From Bacillota bacterium (GTDB lineage Bacteria > Bacillota > UBA4882 > UBA8346): a stretch of DNA of 64,000 nucleotides. Made by a program: the position numbers and the translations under genes. Positions 1 to 9,228 of this stretch are shown one piece after another. Positions within the stretch are counted from its first letter, which is position 1, and every line of letters begins with the position of its first letter. The stretch spans positions 46,560 to 110,559 of the forward strand of contig JAEVYU010000036.1 in assembly GCA_023392595.1 (NCBI GenBank). Direction: 5' to 3'. The notes beneath the pieces are model-generated. The model searched no databases, was not told where the DNA came from, and was given only the letters and a program-made list of their open reading frames with translations.

Positions 1-563
1 CACTCCATATATTGCATGACTTTGGCGATAAAAGCGGAGGGGGCCGGCGACAAATCCGGCTTATGCAGGTGGAACCCGTCGTTGATCAACACCAGCAGTT
101 CCGTCAGGTAGGACAGAGTCAGCACGTCGTGGCCGAAGGAGGGACGGGTAAAGACGTGAAATAACTTTTCCGCCAGTTCGATCACAGTTTCCAGCTGTTC
201 CTCGTTTACAAAAACCATATTGTCACAGCCAATTTTGCGGTTTTGAAAACATGCCAGCAGGTTGGTCTGGGGTGTGCATAAATCGCGGATCGGTTTGTGG
301 TCAAAATGAATCGCATACCGTTCGTAGGGTATCTTTCCATGATAATCGGCCCGGTGGGATTCCCGGTCATTGATAATCATAATTTGGCCACGCTGGGGCT
401 GGTAACGGATGCTTTCCACATAGAAGTCGGTATCTCCGCTGATAAACACGAAGATTTCATAGTCCTCGTGGCAATGAAAGGGGGCGCTTTTGGGCTGGGT
501 ATCGATAAAATGCTGTACGTCCAGACGCTTTTTAATCGCTTTATAGTTGTCTTCTTGGTTCAC
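1..563 (-). CDS. AraC-family transcriptional regulator, N-terminal part (cut by window edge)
   Basis: About 187 residues are visible, read leftwards from a GTG at 561-563; the C-terminus, including the expected AraC helix-turn-helix, lies outside the window. The visible part reads as a cupin sensor domain: a His-Cys-His-Glu-Asp stretch near residue 30 (FHCHEDYE), a run ending in QIMIINDRESH and a conserved EIFVFISG strand are typical of AraC-type sugar regulators. An AAGGAGG stands only 4 bases before the GTG, so the exact start is a little uncertain. It diverges from the glucuronoxylan operon that begins at 768, and control of that operon is the natural inference. AraC membership is inferred from the cupin part and context, since the DNA-binding domain is not seen. 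Confidence 0.75.
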   Translation of the reverse strand, partial: MNQEDNYKAIKKRLDVQHFIDTQPKSAPFHCHEDYEIFVFISGDTDFYVESIRYQPQRGQIMIINDRESHRADYHGKIPYERYAIHFDHKPIRDLCTPQTNLLACFQNRKIGCDNMVFVNEEQLETVIELAEKLFHVFTRPSFGHDVLTLSYLTELLVLINDGFHLHKPDLSPAPSAFIAKVMQYME

Positions 564-692
564 GCGTCCTCCTTATGACAATTTACGCATGTTTCTTCGC
601 AAATTGCGCCGAGAACTTGCAGCTATTTTGTAATATTATTTTAATTATAGAGTAAAAAGTAGGTAAAGACAATATGAACAATTGATGTCAAT

Positions 693-705
693 AAACGCGG
701 CGTTT
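693..705. promoter_or_regulatory. Palindrome in the divergent AraC/xylan-operon intergenic region
   Basis: AAACGC-G-GCGTTT is a perfect 6-bp inverted repeat around one central G, 63 bases before the start at 768. It sits between two divergently read genes of a sugar operon, so it could be a regulator site. It fits neither a catabolite repression element nor any operator I recognise. The rest of 564-767 is AT-rich and would hold both promoters. Confidence 0.3.
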
Positions 706-767
706 CTTGGGATAAAGTGGAACAAAAATCATGGTATTGCTATTTCTTTCGGAAAAGGAGGGATTTT

Positions 768-1910
768 ATGATTGGTATTGCAATCGTTGGAACCGGCATA
801 ATCGCTGAAGCACATATCAAAGCTTATCTGGCGTTTGGAAATCAATGCAAGATTCTGGCGCTGTGCGATATTTTTCCGGATAAGGCAAAACAACAGATTG
901 AGAAATACCAGCTGAGGGATGCGGCTCTCTACCCCTCTTATCAGGATCTTCTGGCGATACCTGAAATCAATTTGGTGAGTATCTGTACCCCGCCTTTCAC
1001 TCATGCGCAGATTGCGATCGAGTGTTTGGAAGCGGGCAAACATGTATTGGTGGAAAAACCGATGGCCTCCTCTTTGACGGAATGCGATGAGATGATTGCC
1101 GCCGCGGAACGGGTAGGCAGGTATGTAAGTATCGTCGCTCAGAACCGCTTTAACCCGGACAACTGGAAACTTAAAAGTATTTTAAGCTCGGACTTTATTG
1201 GGAAACCCCTCTTTGGACAGGTGGAATCCTTTTGGTATCGTGGACCCGGCTACTATGACCTGTGGTGGCGGGGTACTTGGGAAAAGGAAGGCGGCGGCTG
1301 CACTTTAAACCATGCCATCCATCAGATTGATCTACTGAACTGGATAATGGGTCCTCCCAAACAAATGACGGCAGTGGTTGGTAATGTGACCCATACCAAT
1401 TCCGAAGCGGAAGATGTATCGGCGGCCATCTTGGCTTATGAAAACGGCGTTATCGTCACCCTAACCAGCGCCCTGGTGGTTCACGGGGAAGGCCAACGGC
1501 TGATATTTCAATGCGAAAAAGCAGGGGTCGCCTCACCATGGCAAGCGAAAGCAAGCTGCCCTATGGTCAATGGTTTTCCTGATCCCAACCCGGATTTTAC
1601 GCGGGAATTGCAGCAATATTTTGACGGGCTCCCCGCACCGGAGCACGCCGGGCATGAAGGACAGATCGGCGACATGCTCCGATGCATTCAGATTGGCGGA
1701 GAACCTGTGGCGGGAGGCTTGGACGGCAGACTTGCCATAGAAGTGGTGGCTGCGATCTACAAATCCGCTTTTACGAGGGTCCCAGTCACTTTGCCGTTAG
1801 CGGAGGATGATCCCTTTTATACCAAGCAAGGGTTGCTGGCAAGCGTCAGCCGCTTTCACCAAAAAAAACAAGCTGTGGGCGATCCGCCAAACAGCGGGAT
1901 GACAGTTTAG
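768..1910 (+). CDS. Gfo/Idh/MocA-family NAD(P)-dependent oxidoreductase
   Basis: This cytoplasmic 380-residue protein opens with a Rossmann dinucleotide-binding motif (IAIVGTGIIAEAH, G8-x-G10-x-x-A13) and carries the family's VEKPMA segment near residue 98, followed by an alpha/beta C-terminal domain. Family members oxidise or reduce hydroxyls of sugars, sugar acids and inositols. The ATG at 768 is preferred over an upstream in-frame start because AAAGGAGGG lies 5-8 bases ahead of it. It is the first gene of an operon with alpha-glucuronidase 23 bases downstream and a sugar ABC transporter, so a role on a glucuronate- or xylose-derived sugar is inferred; the true substrate cannot be read from the sequence. 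Confidence 0.88.
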   Translation: MIGIAIVGTGIIAEAHIKAYLAFGNQCKILALCDIFPDKAKQQIEKYQLRDAALYPSYQDLLAIPEINLVSICTPPFTHAQIAIECLEAGKHVLVEKPMASSLTECDEMIAAAERVGRYVSIVAQNRFNPDNWKLKSILSSDFIGKPLFGQVESFWYRGPGYYDLWWRGTWEKEGGGCTLNHAIHQIDLLNWIMGPPKQMTAVVGNVTHTNSEAEDVSAAILAYENGVIVTLTSALVVHGEGQRLIFQCEKAGVASPWQAKASCPMVNGFPDPNPDFTRELQQYFDGLPAPEHAGHEGQIGDMLRCIQIGGEPVAGGLDGRLAIEVVAAIYKSAFTRVPVTLPLAEDDPFYTKQGLLASVSRFHQKKQAVGDPPNSGMTV

Positions 1911-1933
1911 AACTTCAGGGGGATAACACAAAA

Positions 1934-3883
1934 ATGCAACCACTTCGCGACCTTTGCTGGCTCGTCAAACAAAAAAAACCGGGGGGCTTGGTCACATTCT
2001 CCATCACCGGCGACGGACTGTTGGCAAAAACCATCCAAAAAGAATTTCCCGTGCTCTTTCAAGGGGCAAAGCAAGTAAGGGGCGACGCCTCCGTCCGTTT
2101 TGTCTTAGCGAATGATGCCAGTCTGGGTAAGGAAGGTTTCATTATCGACAAGACCACCAGCGGTTTTGAAATAAATGGCGCCACCGAGAGGGCTCTACTC
2201 TACGGTATGTTTGCTTTGCACCGGTTGGTTATCACTGAGACCGCCACTTTTCCCTATCATTCCATCCCGGAACAATATCTCCGGATGCTCAATCACTGGG
2301 ACAACTTTGACGGTACCATCGAAAGGGGCTACGCCGGAGAATCCATTTACTATGAAAATAACCGCTTCCGGGGCGATTTGGAGTTAGTACGCCAATACGC
2401 CAGACTTCTGGCGTCGGTGGGTATTAACGCTGTTTCCATCAACAATGTCAATGTCAAAAAGTTGGAAGCGGCTTTTATAACGAACGCGTTACCCGATATT
2501 AAGAAAATTGCGGATGTTTTCGCCGCTTACGGTATCAAAACTTTCGTTAGCATTAATTATGCCGCGCCAATGAGAGTGGGTGGACTGCCCACGGCTGATC
2601 CTCTCGAGCCGGCGGTTATCCGTTGGTGGGAAAGAACCGTGGCGGATATATATGCGGCAATTCCTAATTTTGCAGGTTTTCTGGTGAAGGCCGACTCTGA
2701 AGGAGAACCGGGACCCTTTACGTATGGCAGAAATCACGCCGAAGGCGCCAACATGCTGGCGCGGGCGATCAGTCCTTATGGCGGATTCATCATCTGGCGT
2801 TGTTTTGTGTACAATTGCACCCAGGATTGGCGGGACCGGAAGGTAGACCGGGCCCGGGCCGCTTATGATATCTTTAAACCGCTGGATGGATGTTTTGACG
2901 ATAATGTGGTCTTGCAGATTAAAAATGGGCCAATTGATTTCCAGATCCGCGAACCCCACTCCCCGTTGTTTGGAGCGCTGGAAAAGACCAACCAGATTTT
3001 AGAGTTTCAAATAACCCAGGAATACACGGGGCAGCAACGGCACGTGTGCTATCTGGTTCCCATGTGGAAAGAGGCGCTGGACTATGACACCAAGCATGGG
3101 ACGGCGGCCTCCATCAAGAATGTTATTCGGACACACTCTCCGGCCCCGGCCATTAGCGGCATCTCCGCCGTAGTCAATGTAGGGATGGACGCCAACTGGA
3201 CCGGACACAAGCTGGCCCAAGCCAACCTGTACGGATACGGGCGGCTGATCTGGGACAACAGCTTGTCTTCCGAGGCGATCGCCAAGGAGTGGGTCTTGCT
3301 TAGTTTTGATCTTTCACAGGAAGACGCCGCCAAGATGGTAACCATCCTGACTGTCTCCCGGGCTGCTTACGAGGAGTATACTTGTCCCTTGGCGGTCGGT
3401 TTTATGTGTAAACCGGGTCATCACTATGGGGTAGACGTTGACGGCTATGAGTATGACCGTTGGGGGACTTACCATTACGCGGATCGGGAGGGAGTTGGCC
3501 GGGAACGTTCCGTCGCTATGGGCACCGGTTACACCACCCAATATTCCAAGGAACGTCACGCCGAGTATGAGTCGCTACAGACTTGCCCCGATGAATTTTT
3601 GCTCTTCTTCCATCATGTTCCTTATACGCATGTGTTGCAAAGCGGTAAAACCGTTATCCAGCATATTTATGATGCCCACTTCGAGGGCCTCGCCAAAGTT
3701 GAGAAGTTTATCGCTTTATGGGAAAGCCTGAGGGGAAAAGTCGATGAAGCAAGTTTTTCCAATGTCCGGGAACGCTTGGAAGAGCAATTGCGGAGCGCGC
3801 GGGAATGGCGTGATCAAATCAACACTTACTTTTACCGCAAGTCCGGAATCGGAGATGAAAAAGGCCGATTGATTTACCCATAA
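1934..3883 (+). CDS. aguA: Alpha-glucuronidase, GH67
   Basis: The protein (649 residues) removes (4-O-methyl-)glucuronic acid from the non-reducing-end xylose of short xylo-oligosaccharides. Family hallmarks include RMLNHWDNFDGTIERGYAG (residues 117-135) and KADSEGEPGP around 252-261. Glu256, Asp335 (GPIDFQ) and Glu363 (ITQEY) have exactly the spacing I recall for the catalytic Glu285, Asp364 and Glu392 of Geobacillus AguA, a constant offset of 29. There is no signal peptide, so it acts inside the cell on imported aldouronic acids, which fits the SBP and permease genes directly downstream. Length matches the family, though the N-terminus is slightly shorter than in the Geobacillus enzyme. Confidence 0.97.
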   Translation: MQPLRDLCWLVKQKKPGGLVTFSITGDGLLAKTIQKEFPVLFQGAKQVRGDASVRFVLANDASLGKEGFIIDKTTSGFEINGATERALLYGMFALHRLVITETATFPYHSIPEQYLRMLNHWDNFDGTIERGYAGESIYYENNRFRGDLELVRQYARLLASVGINAVSINNVNVKKLEAAFITNALPDIKKIADVFAAYGIKTFVSINYAAPMRVGGLPTADPLEPAVIRWWERTVADIYAAIPNFAGFLVKADSEGEPGPFTYGRNHAEGANMLARAISPYGGFIIWRCFVYNCTQDWRDRKVDRARAAYDIFKPLDGCFDDNVVLQIKNGPIDFQIREPHSPLFGALEKTNQILEFQITQEYTGQQRHVCYLVPMWKEALDYDTKHGTAASIKNVIRTHSPAPAISGISAVVNVGMDANWTGHKLAQANLYGYGRLIWDNSLSSEAIAKEWVLLSFDLSQEDAAKMVTILTVSRAAYEEYTCPLAVGFMCKPGHHYGVDVDGYEYDRWGTYHYADREGVGRERSVAMGTGYTTQYSKERHAEYESLQTCPDEFLLFFHHVPYTHVLQSGKTVIQHIYDAHFEGLAKVEKFIALWESLRGKVDEASFSNVRERLEEQLRSAREWRDQINTYFYRKSGIGDEKGRLIYP

Positions 3884-3961
3884 GAAAGGAGGTCGGTGAT
3901 TATCTTTAGATGTTTAAAAAAATATCGAAACACGGCAAGCCGAAAAAAAGGGGGAAAAAGA

Positions 3962-5266
3962 ATGAAAAAGTTCAGCATGATAAGTGCAATGATCGTTTGT
4001 GTGCTCGCTGGAGTTCTTCTGGCCGGTTGCGGGGAGCAAAAGGTCCAAAAGATCAGCTTTTCCTGGTGGGGAAATGACGACCGTCACCAGGCGACTCAGA
4101 AAGCCATCGAGGCTTTCAATGCTGCCCATCAAGGAAAGATTGAAGTCGTCGGCCAGCCTTCCGGCTTCGGCAATCTGGATGAAGTCTTCGCAACCCGTTA
4201 CGCGGGCGGCAACCCTTCGGATGTCATGACGGTCAACTATCCATGGGTATTGCAGTACAGTCCCAAGGGCGATGGTTTTTACGATTTAGGCAAAGTTAAA
4301 GACATTTTTGACTTTTCTCAGTATGACCCGAAATTTTTAGCATCCGGCAAGACCGGCGGTTTCCAGCAAGTTATCCCTTACGGCCAGAATACGCTGTGCT
4401 TCTTTGCGAATAAGTCCGCTTACCAGCGGGTTGGCATCAGCGAGATTCCTAAAACCTTCGAGGAATACAAAGCGGCTGCCCAAAAATTTACGGCTAAAAA
4501 TCCCAAAACGTACCTGATTGTCAGCCCTACGTTCCGTTTCGCCGCCATTTATTACTTGCAACAAAAGACCGGCAAAGGTGAATTTGCCGACGACTTGAGC
4601 ATGAACTATACAGTGAACGACTACAAAGAGGCTCTTGCCTGGTATAAGAATTTGGTGGACGCCCATGTGTTCTGTTCCAGAAAAGATTATATCGAAAATG
4701 TGGGAACCAACCCGGTTTCCATTGCTCAAAACGCCAAATATATTCAAGGCGGTTATGTTGGTGTGCTGGAATGGAGTGGCGGCGTAGCCTCTAATGCGGC
4801 GACACTGGCGGAAAAAGGTGATCAGATGGTGATCGCGGATCTACCGCTCATCGATGGCGCAGTATTCAAGGGTACCATAGCCAAACCGTCTATGACTTTC
4901 GCTATCTCCAAGAATTCCAAAAGCCCGCGGGCGGCGGCGGAATTTTTACAGTACATTTTAAATGATCCCGCAGGGGTCAAATTAATGGGCAGCACCCGTG
5001 GCATGGTGGCTTCCAAATCCGCCAAAGCGGAATTGGAAAAAGACGGCCTGATCGGGGGACCGGTTAAACAAGCCTATGATTTTACCGAAAAGACACAGGT
5101 CATCAACAACTCTCCGATTTTTGAGGATGCTATCTTCACGAACACTTATGAGAGTAATTATGAGGCCTTTGAGTTCGGCAAGCTCACTGTTGACCACGCC
5201 GCTCAGGCTATATACAATGCCAATAAAGAAGAAGTCGCCAAGTTAAAGAAACAGTATGGCAAGTAA
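3962..5266 (+). CDS. Sugar ABC transporter solute-binding lipoprotein (family 1)
   Basis: This 434-residue protein starts with a lipoprotein signal whose lipobox LLAGC places the modified Cys at residue 23. The mature part has the family 1 sugar-binding layout (an ISFSWWGNDDRHQAT opening, GGNPSDVMTVNYPW, and a C-terminal region with SPRAAAEFLQYIL). The ATG at 3962 is favoured over an upstream TTG/ATT-type extension because it begins the signal peptide and follows a purine-rich GGGGGAAAAAG. It is the only binding protein in the window with a clean lipobox. Sitting between aguA and two permease genes, it most likely captures glucuronosyl-xylo-oligosaccharides. No ATPase gene is present, so a shared MsmX-type ATPase is presumed. 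Confidence 0.93.
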   Translation: MKKFSMISAMIVCVLAGVLLAGCGEQKVQKISFSWWGNDDRHQATQKAIEAFNAAHQGKIEVVGQPSGFGNLDEVFATRYAGGNPSDVMTVNYPWVLQYSPKGDGFYDLGKVKDIFDFSQYDPKFLASGKTGGFQQVIPYGQNTLCFFANKSAYQRVGISEIPKTFEEYKAAAQKFTAKNPKTYLIVSPTFRFAAIYYLQQKTGKGEFADDLSMNYTVNDYKEALAWYKNLVDAHVFCSRKDYIENVGTNPVSIAQNAKYIQGGYVGVLEWSGGVASNAATLAEKGDQMVIADLPLIDGAVFKGTIAKPSMTFAISKNSKSPRAAAEFLQYILNDPAGVKLMGSTRGMVASKSAKAELEKDGLIGGPVKQAYDFTEKTQVINNSPIFEDAIFTNTYESNYEAFEFGKLTVDHAAQAIYNANKEEVAKLKKQYGK

Positions 5267-5314
5267 GAACGTCTGATCGAAATGGACAGAAGTTAACCAT
5301 ACGGCAAGGATAGA

Positions 5315-5337
5315 GCGGGAGAAGTCATTTCTCCCGC
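5315..5337 (+). terminator. Intercistronic hairpin after the binding-protein gene
   Basis: GCGGGAGAA and TTCTCCCGC form a perfect 9-bp stem with a 5-base loop, 48 bases after the SBP stop. It lacks a following T-run, so it is more likely an mRNA-stabilising or partially terminating element that raises SBP output over the permeases than a full terminator. Confidence 0.65.
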
Positions 5338-5428
5338 ATGTCGGTATTTGGAGTTTTTCGCGGGGGCTGTCAAAATATTCATGGGATACGGCAGACTTTT
5401 AGCTTAGTTGGAATGGAGGGACAACTTT

Positions 5429-6304
5429 TTGAAAAATAGTAAAATCGGGTTATTGTATATTCTTCCATGGCTTGCCGGAGTATTTTTTTTAACGGTTTAT
5501 CCATTCACCCATGCGTTACTCATTGGCTTTACCGATTACAATCTGGTACGGGAACCGCATTTTATCGGGCTGGCCAACTATCTGAAACTTTTTAGGGACA
5601 AAGAGTTTACCGGCACCTTGGTAGCGACGCTGCAATATACGGTTGTTACCGTGCCTTTGCAATTGGCCTTCGCGCTTTTTATCGCTTTTATTTTGAATTT
5701 TAAGCTTAGGGCCATAAACTTTTACCGGACCGCTTATTATGTGCCCTCGCTTCTGGGCGGAAATGTTGCGGTTGCAGTGCTATGGCGCTTCCTCTTCCAG
5801 CAGGATGGTTTTATCAACCGCTTTATCGGCATCTTCGGTATCGCGCCTGTATCGTGGTTGTCCTCCACCGGTGGGGCCATGACGGTCATCATCCTCCTTA
5901 AGGTGTGGCAATTTGGTTCGGCGATGCTAATTTTTCTGGCGGCGTTGAAGGATGTGCCTCAGGATCTTTATGAAGCCGCCATCTGTGATGGTTCGGGTAA
6001 AGTGCGCTCTTTCTTTTTTATAACCATTCCATTGATTACCCCGTCCATCTTTTTCAACCTGGTCATGCAACTGGTTAACGCTTTCCAGGAATTTAACGGA
6101 CCTTATCTGGTGACCGGAAAGGGCCCCCTAAACGCCACCTATTTGACAAGTATGTTTGTCTATGATAACGCCTTTAAGTTCTTCAATATGGGTTACGCCA
6201 GCGCTGCCAGCTGGGTGTTGTTCGCCATTATTGTCGGCGTTACCGTGGCGCTTTTTACGACACAGGATAAATGGGTATTTTACTCGGACGAAGGTGGTCG
6301 GTAA
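5429..6304 (+). CDS. Sugar ABC transporter permease (MalF/UgpA type)
   Basis: The protein is a 291-residue integral membrane permease with about six transmembrane segments. It has the cytoplasmic EAA loop (DLYEAAICDGSGKVRSFF) that docks the ATPase, then IPLITPSIFFN. The TTG at 5429 is chosen because GGAGGG lies 8 bases before it and the first transmembrane segment follows 8 residues later; an in-frame TTG at 5408 would put the Shine-Dalgarno inside the gene. It pairs with the second permease 3 bases downstream, and with the SBP at 3962 for uptake of xylan-derived oligosaccharides. Confidence 0.92.
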   Translation: MKNSKIGLLYILPWLAGVFFLTVYPFTHALLIGFTDYNLVREPHFIGLANYLKLFRDKEFTGTLVATLQYTVVTVPLQLAFALFIAFILNFKLRAINFYRTAYYVPSLLGGNVAVAVLWRFLFQQDGFINRFIGIFGIAPVSWLSSTGGAMTVIILLKVWQFGSAMLIFLAALKDVPQDLYEAAICDGSGKVRSFFFITIPLITPSIFFNLVMQLVNAFQEFNGPYLVTGKGPLNATYLTSMFVYDNAFKFFNMGYASAASWVLFAIIVGVTVALFTTQDKWVFYSDEGGR

Positions 6305-6307
6305 ATT

Positions 6308-7198
6308 ATGGACAAACAACAGACTTATCCACTCAGCCTGGTAGAAGAAAGCAAGCGGCCAAGCCCGATGATCGCCGCCATGATCCGCTACATCATCTTG
6401 ACCGTTGTCGCGGTGATCATGATCTATCCCATCATTTGGCTGCTGGGGGCGACCTTCAAAACCAACAATGAGATATTTACCTCGATCAATTTCATTCCCC
6501 ATCATTTTGACTTCACACCCTATATCGATGGCTGGAAAACCCGGACGCCCTATTCCTTTACAACCTTTTTCCGCAATACCTTTGCGTTCGTCCTGCCGAA
6601 GATCTTTTTTTCCCTTGTTACCAGCGCATTGACGGCTTACGGCTTTGCCCGTTTTAATTTTCCTTTTAAAAGAATACTTTTTTCTCTATTAATGGCAACG
6701 ATGTTCCTGCCGGCGGTGGTGACCCGGATCCCTCTTTATCTGCTCTGGAAACAGTTGGGCCTCTTAGACACCTATATGCCCCTCATTGCCCCGGCGGTTT
6801 TTGCCAACGAACCTTTTTTCGTCTTTATGCTTTTTCAATTTTTACGCTCCACCCCGACGTATCTGGATGAGGCGGCGACTATCGACGGCTGTAATTCCTT
6901 TCAGATTTTTTGGTACACTCTGTTGCCAGTTTTAAAGCCTGCCCTGATCAGTTGTGTCATCTTTCAGTTTGTATGGAGTTTTAATGACTTTTTAGGACCG
7001 CTCATCTATGTGACCAGCCTGGAGAAGTATCCGGTGGCCCTGGCCCTTAAGATGTCCATCGATCAAAGCAGCGGTATCGTGCAATGGAACCAGATCTTGG
7101 CCATGTCCTTCTTGGCGCTCATACCGGCGCTGGTTTTATTCTTTACCTGTCAAAAGTATTTTGTCGAAGGCGTTGCGACTACAGGTGTGAAAGGATAA
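6308..7198 (+). CDS. Sugar ABC transporter permease (MalG/UgpE type)
   Basis: This second membrane subunit has 296 residues. It carries the EAA motif DEAATIDGCNSFQIFW followed by LLPVLKPALIS, and ends in the characteristic EGVATTGVKG tail of MalG-type permeases. The first transmembrane span begins near residue 25 after a hydrophilic N-terminus. The gene starts 3 bases after the previous permease stop and is followed 6 bases later by the esterase gene, so transport and intracellular processing are translated from one message. Confidence 0.93.
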   Translation: MDKQQTYPLSLVEESKRPSPMIAAMIRYIILTVVAVIMIYPIIWLLGATFKTNNEIFTSINFIPHHFDFTPYIDGWKTRTPYSFTTFFRNTFAFVLPKIFFSLVTSALTAYGFARFNFPFKRILFSLLMATMFLPAVVTRIPLYLLWKQLGLLDTYMPLIAPAVFANEPFFVFMLFQFLRSTPTYLDEAATIDGCNSFQIFWYTLLPVLKPALISCVIFQFVWSFNDFLGPLIYVTSLEKYPVALALKMSIDQSSGIVQWNQILAMSFLALIPALVLFFTCQKYFVEGVATTGVKG

Positions 7199-7204
7199 AC
7201 TTTT

Positions 7205-9175
7205 ATGGAACCGGACCCCCAAAAATTACTCTTTAAGGTGACGCCCATAGTTTCGGATCATGCCGTTCTGCAAAGGGGCAACCCTGTTATGCTCCGGGGC
7301 AAGGCAACACCGAACGAGACGGTCAACGTCATAGTGCGCTGGGAACTCCAGGAGGCGTTTACCGGATTCACTCAGGCCGATGCCTTCGGCAAGTGGAAAA
7401 TATCCCTACCGGCGCTTCCGGCGGGAGGGCCTTACGGTTTTATCTTTTCCAGCGGCGATCAGTTCCTGGCTTTCAAGGATATCTACATCGGCGATGTCTA
7501 TTTACTGGCAGGCCAGTCCAATATGGAGCTCCCCATGGAGCGGGTAAAATACCGTTACCCTCAGGATTATCGGGTAGGAATCTCTCTGAACTCCAAGTCT
7601 TGCAGTGAGCAGTCACCCAGTCGCCCCGGCTCCGAACCTGTTGATGGACTGAGTACGGCCCCTGTCCGCCAATTTAAAGTCCCCATTGAATGGGATTTTA
7701 AAGAGGAACATTTGGAACTATCCGGCGGGGAATGGATTTCAGCCACACCAATGGATACACGGCATTTTAGCGCCGTTGGTTTCTTTTTTGCCAAAACCCT
7801 CTATGAAACCTACCATGTCCCTATTGGATTGATTTTGACCGCCGTAGGAGGGACCCTTATTCAGTCATGGCTCTCCCGCGAGAAATTGCGGGATTTTCCA
7901 GCCGACCTGAACTTGGCGGAACGATGCGCGGATGATGTTTATGTGAAAAACACGCTGGTGAGCGACACTCAACGGGCTAAACAATGGTGGGAAGATTTAG
8001 AAGGCTTGGATCGGGGTATGAAAGCGGCTTCACCTTGGCGAGGGATCACCCTTGACACTCCTTGGGACGGGATCGCGGAGCTACAAAACCCCGGCGTTAT
8101 CTGGTTTCGTAAACTGGTTGAGATTCCTCCGGAATTGGCGGGAAAACCCGCTCGCCTATCCCTGGGCACAATTCGGGACGCTGATGTGACCTATTTGAAC
8201 GGAGTTCGGGTGGGTAATGTCACTTACCAATACCCGCCCCGGGAATATGAACTCTCCGCCGGGTTGCCGGCGGGCAGCAATGAAATCACTATCCGTGTCG
8301 CTGCTCTCCGCGGGCGGGGATGTTTTACAAGAGGGAAGAAACGTTCCCTGATATGGGATGGAACCGCGATGGACCTTTCCGATGGTTGGGAATACGTCCG
8401 GGGTGCCGACATGCCTCCTCTGGCGGAACCAACCTTTTTCGAAAGGATTCCCACCGGCATGTACCAAGCGATGATTGCCCCCCTTCATGATTTTCCCCTA
8501 AAGGGTGTTTTATGGTATCAGGGGGAGAGCAACGCCGAAGAGGGCGAGCGCTATCCCGCTTATTTCAGCCGTTTGACTGATTTATGGCGGGAAAAGTGGC
8601 GCATACTGGACCTTCCAGTACTTTTTATCCAGTTGCCCAATTATGATTTGGAAGACGCCGTTCATTGGGTAGCGTTTCGCGATATGCAAAGGACCCTTAC
8701 CGCGATTCCGCACACCGCCATGGTGGTATCCATCGATTGCGGGGAGGAAAACGATTTGCATCCGACCGGGAAAATGCCTATCGGACAACGTTTAGCTTAT
8801 GCGGCCTTTCAAGAGGTGTATGGGGAAAACGGCGATTGGCTCAGCCCGCTGATTAGCGGTGTAGAGAACGAATCAGGCTCAGGAACATTGATTTTGCAAT
8901 TCGCCAACGCCGTCAATGGTTTGGAAACGGCGGACGGCAAGGCGCCGGCCGGATTGGAAATTGAATGGCGAAAGGAGCTAACAGGCGAAGTAATAGTCAC
9001 CCCTGTCACCGGAACGATTACCGAAAACCGGGTAATTATACCTCTTGCCGGGTTGGGGACGAATGTCGCCTGGACAATTATTGCCGTGCGCTACGCCTAT
9101 TCCAATACTCCGAAAGACGCTAACCTTTGTAACAAAAAAGGACTACCGGCGTCGCCATTTTACATCAAACTGTAA
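7205..9175 (+). CDS. SGNH-type carbohydrate acetylesterase (sialate O-acetylesterase-like)
   Basis: This is a cytoplasmic 656-residue esterase of the SASA/SGNH group. Ser105 in AGQSNMELP is the nucleophile, a WYQGESNAEEG block supplies the second family motif, and Asp517-x-His519 (DLHPTGK) completes the triad. Residues about 250-400 hold an inserted beta-sandwich typical of the larger members. The family includes sialate O-acetylesterases and acetylxylan esterases; the operon context with GH67 and xylo-oligosaccharide uptake favours removal of acetyl groups from imported xylan fragments. No signal peptide is present. The start ATG lies 6 bases after the permease stop without a strong Shine-Dalgarno, consistent with translational coupling. 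Confidence 0.86.
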   Translation: MEPDPQKLLFKVTPIVSDHAVLQRGNPVMLRGKATPNETVNVIVRWELQEAFTGFTQADAFGKWKISLPALPAGGPYGFIFSSGDQFLAFKDIYIGDVYLLAGQSNMELPMERVKYRYPQDYRVGISLNSKSCSEQSPSRPGSEPVDGLSTAPVRQFKVPIEWDFKEEHLELSGGEWISATPMDTRHFSAVGFFFAKTLYETYHVPIGLILTAVGGTLIQSWLSREKLRDFPADLNLAERCADDVYVKNTLVSDTQRAKQWWEDLEGLDRGMKAASPWRGITLDTPWDGIAELQNPGVIWFRKLVEIPPELAGKPARLSLGTIRDADVTYLNGVRVGNVTYQYPPREYELSAGLPAGSNEITIRVAALRGRGCFTRGKKRSLIWDGTAMDLSDGWEYVRGADMPPLAEPTFFERIPTGMYQAMIAPLHDFPLKGVLWYQGESNAEEGERYPAYFSRLTDLWREKWRILDLPVLFIQLPNYDLEDAVHWVAFRDMQRTLTAIPHTAMVVSIDCGEENDLHPTGKMPIGQRLAYAAFQEVYGENGDWLSPLISGVENESGSGTLILQFANAVNGLETADGKAPAGLEIEWRKELTGEVIVTPVTGTITENRVIIPLAGLGTNVAWTIIAVRYAYSNTPKDANLCNKKGLPASPFYIKL

Positions 9176-9228
9176 GCCGTTTTTTGGGATGAGATCTAGA
9201 TGGATCGGTAAAAAGGATGGGTTTTTAT

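Noticed and set aside
2489..2959. Long antisense open frames opposite aguA and other well-conserved genes
   Set aside because: They lack ribosome sites and mirror the codon pattern of genuine genes on the other strand.
8018..8032. Cre-like TGAAAGCGGCTTCA
   Set aside because: Within the esterase coding sequence and off consensus at the critical second half; no promoter.
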